11,014 bases of DNA from Gemmatimonadota bacterium. GTDB taxonomy: Bacteria > Gemmatimonadota > Gemmatimonadetes > Longimicrobiales > Longimicrobiaceae. The stretch lies in NCBI GenBank assembly GCA_019348475.1, contig JAHWJJ010000098.1, positions 1-11,014 on the forward strand, given 5' to 3'. Made by a program: the position numbers and the translations under genes. Every line of letters begins with the position of its first letter. Position 1 is the stretch's first letter. Shown piece by piece: positions 6,203-11,014 of this stretch. The notes beneath the pieces are model-generated. The model ran no database searches. It was not told where the DNA came from and saw only the letters and a program-made list of their open reading frames with translations.

Positions 6203-6880
6203 TCACGAACCGGGGCCGCCGCCGTTCAGCAGGCGCAGCACGTCGCGCTGGGTGCGGAGAAAGACGTCGGGGGCGGCTTCGTCCAGCGCCTGGCGCGGGA
6301 ACGGGCCCCAGAGCGCGGCGGCGGTGCGGGTGCCGGCGGCGCGGCCGGCCGCCACGTCGTGGGGAGAATCGCCCACGAACAGCGCTTGGTGCGGTGCCAC
6401 GCCCAGCCTTTCCAGCGCCAGCAGCACCGGCTCGGGATCCGGCTTGGCTTCCGTGACGTCTTCGGGGGTGACGATGACGTCGAAGTGGCGCACCAGCCCG
6501 CACAGCTCCATCCCCCGCAGCGCGGCGCGGCGGCGCTTGCTGGTGACGATCGCAAGCCCGTAGCCGCGCCGCTCCAGCTCCGCCACCGTCTCGGCGGCAT
6601 CCGGAAACGGGCGCAGCAGGTCGTCGTGGATGGGGTTCTGGTACGTGCGGTACGTATCCAGCATCGCCTGCACCTCCCCGGGATCGCGGCCAAAGCGGCG
6701 CATCTGCGCCTCGAGCGTGGTGCCGAACCCGCTCAGCCACACCTCGTCCGGAAGCACGTCGCCCAGGTGCGTGCGCATGGTGTGGCGGTAGCACCGCATC
6801 GTGAGTTCGGTGCTGTCCGCCAGCGTGCCGTCGAAGTCGTAGAGTACCGCACGGATCCCGGTGAGGGCCGCGTCCGTCAT
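6203..6880 (-). CDS. HAD-family phosphatase, PpaX/phosphoglycolate phosphatase-like
   Basis: A 225-residue cytoplasmic haloacid-dehalogenase hydrolase, the normal length for the PpaX/Gph group. Motif I is DFDGT at 15-19 (nucleophile Asp15, acid Asp17), motif II is the VTS Thr113, motif III Lys is 146 in AKPDPEP, and motif IV is GDSPHD with Asp171 and Asp175. An alpha-helical cap lies between motif I and motif II. Segments such as the HT after the first helix, YRTYQN, IHDDLL, DVTEAKPDPEPV and DVAAGRAAGTRT resemble pyrophosphatase PpaX as I remember it, favouring a pyrophosphatase or small phosphate-ester hydrolase. Substrate cannot be fixed from sequence. I chose the ATG at 6880 because it begins just before motif I; the frame stays open upstream to 7126 but that part has no HAD features. 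Confidence 0.9.
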   Translation of the reverse strand: MTDAALTGIRAVLYDFDGTLADSTELTMRCYRHTMRTHLGDVLPDEVWLSGFGTTLEAQMRRFGRDPGEVQAMLDTYRTYQNPIHDDLLRPFPDAAETVAELERRGYGLAIVTSKRRRAALRGMELCGLVRHFDVIVTPEDVTEAKPDPEPVLLALERLGVAPHQALFVGDSPHDVAAGRAAGTRTAAALWGPFPRQALDEAAPDVFLRTQRDVLRLLNGGGPGS

Positions 6881-7062
6881 CCTGCGTTCCCGGTTCTGCG
6901 CCGGGTGTCCCCAGCGATGTGGCGGCGTTCCGGCGCACCCACACGTCGGGGTCCACGCATGATCGGCTCGTAGGCCTCCTCGCAACAGATCCTCCCCCGG
7001 TCGATCAGCCATTCCCCGTTCCTGCAAGACGTTCCGCCGCGGCGCACACTGTTGCTCGACAT
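6877..7062 (-). pseudogene. Possible frameshifted HEAT-repeat remnant or leader ORF
   Basis: A 61-codon frame starts at ATG 7062 and its TGA overlaps the HAD ATG in an ATGA. Its middle reads EEAYEPIMR and then loses sense. One base later, the neighbouring frame reads DPDVWVRRNAATSLG (from about 6953), which fits the DPDxxVRxxAAxxLG pattern of HEAT/PBS-lyase repeats. Removing one G at about 6955-6954 joins them into a coherent helical repeat. It may therefore be a decayed HEAT fragment. Alternatively it is a short upstream ORF coupled to the HAD gene: a TG-TAGACT -10-like box lies at 7063-7068, though too close to the ATG for an ordinary leader. Neither reading is proven. The remainder of 6881-7122 shows nothing clear. 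Confidence 0.3.
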
Positions 7063-7122
7063 AGTCTACACCGACGCGGACGCGCGAGGTAGCCTTCGAC
7101 CCGGCGACCGGTGAGCGCGTCC

Positions 7123-8088
7123 TCACGCACCCGCCGTCCGTGGAATGCCGGCATCCGGTTCGGGGCCCATGTTGAGCGCCCGGAGAATGAGCGGCACGAC
7201 GTGGGTTAGCGAATGCACGTTCAGGAATCGCTCACGGCCGGCGCCCAGGGCGAGGACGGGAACGGGGTTCATGGTGTGCCCGCCGCGGACGTCCTCCACG
7301 TTTCCGTGGTCGCTGGAAACCACCAGCAGCGCGTCCGCCGGCAGGGCGTCGGCCAGGGCGCCGAGGAACGCGTCCACCCGCTCCAGCGCGGCGACGGCGG
7401 CGGGGAGCGCGCCGCGGTGGCCCGTATAGTCGGTGTCGTAGTGCGCGAACAGCGTCACGTCCGCCTGCGCGGCGATGCCCGAAAGGGTGCGCCCCGCCTG
7501 CTCGGGCGTGACCTGGGGAACGTCGCTGCCCAGGTGCTCGCGCCATCGCTCGTTGGTGATGGACGATGCCACGGCGCGCCCTTCGGCCAGCTCGGCGGCG
7601 CCGCGGGTGAGCGCGCCGGCAGACTGCGCGGCCAGCATGGGCCCCGCGGGGCGGCGAAAGATGCGCGGATCGGCGGGGGCGCCGGAGAGTGGATACGCGT
7701 TCGCGAACGCCGCCGTCCGCCCCGCCTCCACCGCCCGCCGCAGCAGGTTCTCCGCGGCCAGCAGGGGGCGCAGCGGGGTGGGCACCCACGGCCCGAAGTG
7801 GCGGCCGTACTCCACGGCGCCGTTGCGGCCCGTGAGCAGGGTGGTCTGCCCCGTCCCGCTCTGCGGCAGGCCGGCCACGGACAGGGTGGCGTCCGCCGCC
7901 GCCAGCACCGCCCGCTCCGCGACGATGCGGCCGTCCGCGTCCAGGTCCTCGGCCACCATGCGCGCCCCGCCCAGCAGCCCCTGGATGCGCGGCAGGTGCG
8001 CGGCCGCGAACGGATTGTACGCCGGGTCCCCCGCGCCGACACCCACGCCGTCGAGGAACACCAGCAGGGCGCGGCGTGGTTCGGTCAC
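7123..8088 (-). CDS. Alkaline-phosphatase-superfamily metalloenzyme (PGM/phosphopentomutase-like)
   Basis: A 321-residue enzyme related to the metalloenzyme superfamily of cofactor-independent phosphoglycerate mutase and phosphopentomutase. Features in order: a metal Asp13 in VFLDGVGVG, a nucleophile region LPQSGTGQTTLLTG (about 74-87; Ser77 or Thr79 is the likely phosphorylated residue), metal-ligand cluster HYDTDYTGHRG (216-226; Asp218, Asp220, His224), SSDHGN (Asp260, His261) and GGHTMNPVP (His271). No signal peptide, so cytoplasmic. It is shorter than true iPGM (about 510) and lacks a full cap insertion, so substrate is uncertain; a phosphatase or mutase on small phosphoesters is likely. 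I start at GTG 8088, giving MTEPRRALLVFLDG; the frame extends to a TTG at 8157 inside a tandem repeat, which I discount. It may share a transcript with the HAD gene 242 bp downstream. Confidence 0.85.
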   Translation of the reverse strand: MTEPRRALLVFLDGVGVGAGDPAYNPFAAAHLPRIQGLLGGARMVAEDLDADGRIVAERAVLAAADATLSVAGLPQSGTGQTTLLTGRNGAVEYGRHFGPWVPTPLRPLLAAENLLRRAVEAGRTAAFANAYPLSGAPADPRIFRRPAGPMLAAQSAGALTRGAAELAEGRAVASSITNERWREHLGSDVPQVTPEQAGRTLSGIAAQADVTLFAHYDTDYTGHRGALPAAVAALERVDAFLGALADALPADALLVVSSDHGNVEDVRGGHTMNPVPVLALGAGRERFLNVHSLTHVVPLILRALNMGPEPDAGIPRTAGA

Positions 8089-8134
8089 GGCGATGCGGTG
8101 GATGGCGGATGCGGACGCGTGCTGCGATGCCGCG

Positions 8135-8140
8135 AATGTA
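8135..8140 (-). promoter_or_regulatory. Weak -10 element for the metalloenzyme gene
   Basis: On the minus strand TACATT lies at 8140-8135, immediately downstream of TTGTCC-containing tandem repeats. Transcription would start near 8128, about 40 nt before the GTG at 8088. No good -35 is found at 17 bp; the nearest TTGTCC copies sit 0 and 11 bp away. Confidence 0.25.
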
Positions 8141-8192
8141 GGACAAGGGGAGGACAAGGGGACAGGGGGACAAGGGGACAGGGGGACAAGGG
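8141..8192. repeat. Tandem repeat with 16-bp period (GGACAAGGGGACAGGG)
   Basis: The 16-bp unit occurs at 8152-8167 and 8168-8183 exactly, with a partial copy at 8184-8192 and a diverged copy at 8141-8151. It lies in the divergent intergenic region 8089-8296, directly upstream of the minus-strand -10-like TACATT. Confidence 0.85.
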
Positions 8193-8220
8193 CACGGCCG
8201 GGTCGGCCTCGGCGCGCGGG

Positions 8221-8249
8221 TTGTATCCCGCCGCGCTACGCTCTACACT
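8221..8249 (+). promoter_or_regulatory. Putative sigma70-type promoter for the M24 peptidase gene
   Basis: TTGTAT (8221-8226) and TACACT (8244-8249) are 17 bp apart, each matching 4/6 of the consensus. The predicted start near 8256 leaves a leader of about 40 nt before the ATG at 8297. No Shine-Dalgarno sequence is evident. Confidence 0.4.
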
Positions 8250-8296
8250 GATTCGGATCCGCCGCCGCACGTCCGCACTCCTGCCCCTTGCACGCC

Positions 8297-9658
8297 ATGC
8301 GCCTCGCACTCGTCCCGGCCCTGTGCCTCGCCATCGCCGCCGCGCCGGCGCCCGCGTCCGCGCAGGAGCGTCCGTTCGGTACCCTGCGCGAGCAGGCGGA
8401 GGTGCGGCAGGAGTGGCTTCGGTTGCGCCTGGAGCGCGTGCTGCCGCGGCTGATGCGCGAGCAGGACGTGCAGATGTGGATCGTCCCCGTGCGCGAATAC
8501 GCGGAGGACCCCGTCTTTCCGGCGCTCGTCTCGCCCACCACGATGGCGGCGCGCCGGCGCACCATCTACGTGTTCTGCGACCGGGGGCCGGAGCGCGGGG
8601 TGGAGCGCATCGCCATCGGCGGAAGCACGCAGGGCGGGCTGTACCGCGTGGTGCGCGATCCCGGCGCGGCCATGGGCGCGGCGGGCGCCACGGTGCGTCC
8701 CGCGGAGCCGTACGGGCCGGACCAGTGGCGCCTGCTTCCGCCGGTGGTGGAGGCGTGCGACCCGCGCACCATCGCCGTGAACATCTCGCACACGCACGCG
8801 TTTTCGGACGGGCTGACCGCGGGCGAGTGGGAGCAGCTGCAGGCGGCGCTGCCCCCGGCCTACCGCGACCGAGTGGTGCGACGCGAACTGCTGGCGCTGC
8901 ACTACCTGGAAGAGCGGCTGCCGGAGATGATGCCCACGTACGTGCGGATGCAGCGCCTGGCGCACGAGATCATCCGCACCGCCTTCTCTTCCGAGGTCAT
9001 CACACCCGGAGAGACGCGCACCGGCGACGTGGTGTGGTGGATGCGGCAGCGGCTGGCGGATCTGGGCCTCGGCACCTGGTTTCAGCCGTCCGTGACCGTG
9101 CAGCGGGCGGGGGTCGAGATGGGGGATTCCGCCAGCCCCGTCATTCAGCGCGGGGACGTGCTGCACACGGACTTCGGCGTGACGGCGCTGGGGCTGAACA
9201 CGGATACGCAGCACATGGGCTACGTGCTGCGCCCGGGCGAGACCGACGCGCCCGCCGGGCTTTACGCGGCCCTGCGCCGTGCCAACCGCTTGCAGGACCT
9301 GCTGCTGGAGGAGATGCGCCCCGGCCTCACCGGCAACGAGGTGCTGCGCCGCACGCGCGAGCGGATGCGCGCGGAAGGGATCGACGGCACCATCTACACG
9401 CACCCCGTGGGCGACCACGGGCACGGCGCCGGGCCGCTGATCGGGCTGTGGGACCGGCAGGAGGGCGTCGTGGGCCGCGGCGACGTGGCGCTGCGGCCGA
9501 ACACCTGGTTCTCCATCGAGCTGCAGGCCACCACGCCCGTGCCCGAGTGGAACGGCCAGCCGGTGCGCATGGCGCTGGAGGAAGAAGCGTGGCTGGACGC
9601 CGACGGCACCCGCCGCTGGGTGCTGGCGCGGCAGGAGCGCTTTCACCTGGTGCGGTGA
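8297..9658 (+). CDS. Secreted M24-family metallopeptidase (Xaa-Pro aminopeptidase-like)
   Basis: A 453-residue exported peptidase of the pita-bread fold. The signal peptide is 1-22 with cleavage likely after ASA, before QE. A creatinase-N-like domain follows (about 35-200), then the catalytic domain (about 212-450). Dinuclear-metal ligands of the M24 family are recognisable: Asp292 in HTDFGV and Asp303 in NTDTQH (spacing 11, as in aminopeptidase P), His376 in DHGHGAGP with His369 seven residues earlier, Glu408 in SIELQ, and a Glu in the LEEEAW cluster (428-430). All five positions are present, so activity is expected, probably removal of N-terminal residues before proline in the periplasm or outside. 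The ATG at 8297 places the signal peptide correctly; a TTG at 8288 would only add three residues. It converges on the transglycosylase gene. Confidence 0.92.
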   Translation: MRLALVPALCLAIAAAPAPASAQERPFGTLREQAEVRQEWLRLRLERVLPRLMREQDVQMWIVPVREYAEDPVFPALVSPTTMAARRRTIYVFCDRGPERGVERIAIGGSTQGGLYRVVRDPGAAMGAAGATVRPAEPYGPDQWRLLPPVVEACDPRTIAVNISHTHAFSDGLTAGEWEQLQAALPPAYRDRVVRRELLALHYLEERLPEMMPTYVRMQRLAHEIIRTAFSSEVITPGETRTGDVVWWMRQRLADLGLGTWFQPSVTVQRAGVEMGDSASPVIQRGDVLHTDFGVTALGLNTDTQHMGYVLRPGETDAPAGLYAALRRANRLQDLLLEEMRPGLTGNEVLRRTRERMRAEGIDGTIYTHPVGDHGHGAGPLIGLWDRQEGVVGRGDVALRPNTWFSIELQATTPVPEWNGQPVRMALEEEAWLDADGTRRWVLARQERFHLVR

Positions 9659-9778
9659 GATCCGCCTGAAGTCTGGGCCCTGCGGGCCGGGACCGTGAGC
9701 ACGTCCCCGGGGTGTACCGGGCCACTCATATCACAACTTGCGCGGGCCCGCGTCGGCCGGAACCACCGAAAGACGAAG

Positions 9779-9808
9779 GGGCGCCCCCGAACCAGGTCGG
9801 GGGCGCCC
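9779..9808. terminator. Bidirectional hairpin terminator between convergent genes
   Basis: GGGCGCCCCCGA (9779-9790) and TCGGGGGCGCCC (9797-9808) form a perfect 12-bp stem with a 6-nt loop. It lies 120 bp after the + strand peptidase stop and 31 bp after the - strand transglycosylase stop. On the minus strand a T-containing CTTCGTCTTTC tract follows, so it best serves the transglycosylase; the + side has only ATTCATC. The remainder of 9659-9839 shows nothing clear. Confidence 0.75.
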
Positions 9809-9839
9809 ATTCATCGTGCGACATCCAGCCGGGGCCGGA

Positions 9840-10538
9840 TCAGCCGCGCTCCATCACCTTGCGGGCGTACCCGTTGTCGGGGTCGCCGCCGCTCTGCAGC
9901 ACGCGGTCTACCGTGCCGGTGCCGCGGTTGTAGGCGGTGAGCGCCAGGTGCAGGTCGCCGTCGTACCGGTCGATCAGCTCGTTCAGGTAGCGAAAGCCGA
10001 TCTCCAGGTTGGTCTCGGAGTCGCGCAGGTCGTTCTCCGTGGCGTCGCGCTTGAACCAGCGGGCCGTGGGCAGCATGAGCTGCGTAAGGCCGATGGCCCC
10101 CACGCGGCTGGTCGCGTAGTCCTTGAACTCGCTCTCCGTGCGCACCAGCCCGAAGGCGATCTCGGGCTCGATCTCGTTCTTCACCGCGGTGGTGTAGATG
10201 AGGTGCGCCAGCTTGTCGGACACGCTGTACCCGCGGGCGCGGTACTTCTCGGCCAGCTGGTCGGGCGTGGCGTGCGCCATCCGCTCCGGGGCCGCCACGA
10301 TGACCGGGGCCACCTCCATCGACACGCCGCTCCGCACGGCGGTCTGCAGGATCCAGCGGCGCGGCTTGCCGTCCTCGCCCAGCGGGCCGCTGCCCGTGGC
10401 GGTGGACACGCCCTGAAGGACCGCGCACCCCAGCAGCACCGCCTGCACCGGCCGGGAGCGCACCAGCGAACGGAAGTCATTGCGCAGCGGTACGTTACGC
10501 GATACGGCACGCGGCGAACGGCTCTCGTTGTCCTTCAT
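9840..10538 (-). CDS. Membrane-anchored lytic transglycosylase (SLT family)
   Basis: A 232-residue cell-wall enzyme that cleaves the MurNAc-GlcNAc bond of peptidoglycan. The SLT goose-lysozyme-like domain covers about 105-225: catalytic Glu135 in VRTESEF, GAIGLTQLMLPTA at 147-159, and ALTAYNRGTGTVDR at 199-212, matching the family's ES, GLMQLMP and AYNxG motifs. The N-terminus is unusual, with about 30 residues rich in Arg followed by one hydrophobic segment (about 31-47) containing LLGC at 35-38. This is either a signal anchor or an atypical lipoprotein box. Residues 48-104 link to the catalytic domain, placing it in the periplasm. ATG 10538 has AGGAG 8 nt upstream and a strong promoter further up. 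It is read alone on this strand and ends before the hairpin at 9779-9808. Confidence 0.92.
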   Translation of the reverse strand: MKDNESRSPRAVSRNVPLRNDFRSLVRSRPVQAVLLGCAVLQGVSTATGSGPLGEDGKPRRWILQTAVRSGVSMEVAPVIVAAPERMAHATPDQLAEKYRARGYSVSDKLAHLIYTTAVKNEIEPEIAFGLVRTESEFKDYATSRVGAIGLTQLMLPTARWFKRDATENDLRDSETNLEIGFRYLNELIDRYDGDLHLALTAYNRGTGTVDRVLQSGGDPDNGYARKVMERG

Positions 10539-10546
10539 ATGGCTGT

Positions 10547-10551
10547 CTCCT
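10547..10551 (-). promoter_or_regulatory. Shine-Dalgarno site of the transglycosylase gene
   Basis: On the minus strand AGGAG ends 8 nt before the ATG at 10538. It is the clearest ribosome binding site in the window and fixes the start of the gene, whose N-terminus is otherwise atypical. Confidence 0.7.
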
Positions 10552-10573
10552 GTCTCTCACACGACGAACGCGG

Positions 10574-10585
10574 CTGATCGATCAG
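10574..10585. promoter_or_regulatory. Perfect 12-bp palindrome in the transglycosylase leader
   Basis: CTGATCGATCAG lies about 35 bp downstream of the predicted transcription start and 36 bp before the ATG. It could be a repressor operator. The two GATC sites inside would also be targets if the host has a GATC methylase, which cannot be judged here. Confidence 0.3.
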
Positions 10586-10627
10586 GGACCGCCGCGCTCG
10601 CCATGCTGTGGGCATTCAACAACCACC

Positions 10628-10656
10628 AATGTAACCCCTACAAAGCGTTGTGTCAA
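10628..10656 (-). promoter_or_regulatory. Strong sigma70-type promoter for the transglycosylase gene
   Basis: On the minus strand TTGACA (10656-10651, 6/6) is followed after 17 bp by TACATT (10633-10628, 4/6). Transcription would start near 10621, leaving a leader of about 82 nt. The -35 overlaps the 8-bp palindrome TCAATTGA. The local sequence is much less GC-rich than the surrounding genes. Confidence 0.6.
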
Positions 10657-10806
10657 TTGAAGATAGGCGATTTTCCCGGTATCCGGCCCGAAAAAGCCGC
10701 ATCAGCACTGGATTCCTGTTGCAACGAACGACTTAAGCGAAGGAATACCGAAGTTCTGCGCAACTCCCCGTTTGACAAGGACATTGCGGCCGTTGCAGAG
10801 CGTGGG

Positions 10807-10860
10807 CGGGCCCTCTCCCCCGACCGGCCTTTCGCTCGTTCCTCGCGACGGCGGTCGACC
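10807..10860. repeat. 54-bp direct repeat, copy 1
   Basis: Identical over 54 bp to 10961-11014, with a 154-bp period. Each copy contains CGACCG...CGGTCG (10821-10826 with 10852-10857) enclosing a TCGC/GCGA inner pair, so it can fold on itself. Confidence 0.9.
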
Positions 10861-10885
10861 CCTCCCCCAACCCCGGGGGAGGGGT
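10858..10885. repeat. GC hairpin following repeat copy 1
   Basis: ACCCCTCCCCC (10858-10868) pairs with GGGGGAGGGGT (10875-10885) around a 6-nt loop. The composition is like the 5682-6090 hairpins but the sequence differs. No T-run follows on either strand. Confidence 0.75.
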
Positions 10886-10960
10886 GGCGGTGGGCTGAAG
10901 CTCGGGAGCGGGACCGAATTCTCCGCGGAAATGAGGGGCGAGGGGGGCCGTCCGCCTGGC

Positions 10961-11014
10961 CGGGCCCTCTCCCCCGACCGGCCTTTCGCTCGTTCCTCGC
11001 GACGGCGGTCGACC
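10961..11014. repeat. 54-bp direct repeat, copy 2, reaching the window end
   Basis: Exact copy of 10807-10860. The match runs to the last base of the window, so the repeat unit probably continues and further copies may follow. Confidence 0.9.

Larger units (their letters stand above)
10539..11014. other. Non-coding right edge
   Basis: No credible gene is seen in these 476 bp. From left to right it holds the transglycosylase leader and promoter (to about 10660), a moderately AT-rich stretch with nothing recognisable apart from an isolated TTGACA at 10772-10777 without a matching -10, and then GC-rich repeats from 10807 to the window end. Confidence 0.7.

Noticed and set aside
8089..8157. Upstream TTG extension of the metalloenzyme gene
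   Set aside because: It starts inside the tandem repeat and adds residues with no family resemblance; GTG 8088 precedes the first conserved strand directly.
7213..9669. 818-codon plus-strand open frame
   Set aside because: It runs antisense through the metalloenzyme gene, across the 16-bp repeat and out of frame with the M24 gene; no domain is seen.
10772..10777. Plus-strand TTGACA as a promoter
   Set aside because: No -10-like hexamer lies 16-18 bp downstream and no gene follows in the window.

Overview
The window is very GC-rich and strongly biased to G/C at third codon positions. It carries Hanks-type kinases fused to TPR domains, a glycine-zipper secreted protein and many GC-rich hairpin repeats between genes. 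Together these suggest an environmental Gemmatimonadota-like bacterium (Longimicrobium type). This assignment rests on family style, not on a marker gene, and a myxobacterial or other high-GC host cannot be excluded. No rRNA, tRNA, CRISPR array, transposase or phage gene was seen.

Left third (1-4894, + strand): a phosphothreonine-signalling block. It holds the 3' part of an FHA-domain gene (1-516), a transmembrane Ser/Thr kinase with periplasmic TPRs (772-2532), a second paralogous kinase (2814-4577), and a small unknown alpha/beta protein (4580-4894) that begins two bases after the kinase stop. The FHA protein tail and the cytoplasmic juxtamembrane linkers of both kinases carry similar acidic-Thr motifs, so a kinase/FHA docking circuit is the most interesting hypothesis here. 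Both spacers between these genes contain unusual repeats: inverted arrays of an 8-bp repeat at 520-712, and palindromes with a 39-bp direct repeat at 2633-2735.

Middle (4895-8296): a secreted SH3-like/glycine-zipper protein behind a plausible sigma70-type promoter is followed by a 569-bp gene-free convergent spacer. That spacer is built of 175-176-bp tandem units, each starting with a 12-bp-stem hairpin. On the minus strand follow a PpaX-like HAD phosphatase and an alkaline-phosphatase-superfamily metalloenzyme, with a possible frameshifted HEAT-repeat remnant between them. A 16-bp tandem repeat lies in the divergent region beyond them.

Right third (8297-11014): a secreted M24 (Xaa-Pro aminopeptidase-like) peptidase on the + strand converges on a membrane-anchored lytic transglycosylase on the - strand. 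A strong hairpin between them is a likely terminator. The transglycosylase has the best promoter in the window (TTGACA, 17 bp, TACATT) and a good Shine-Dalgarno sequence. The right edge is non-coding and holds two identical 54-bp repeats, the second cut by the window end.
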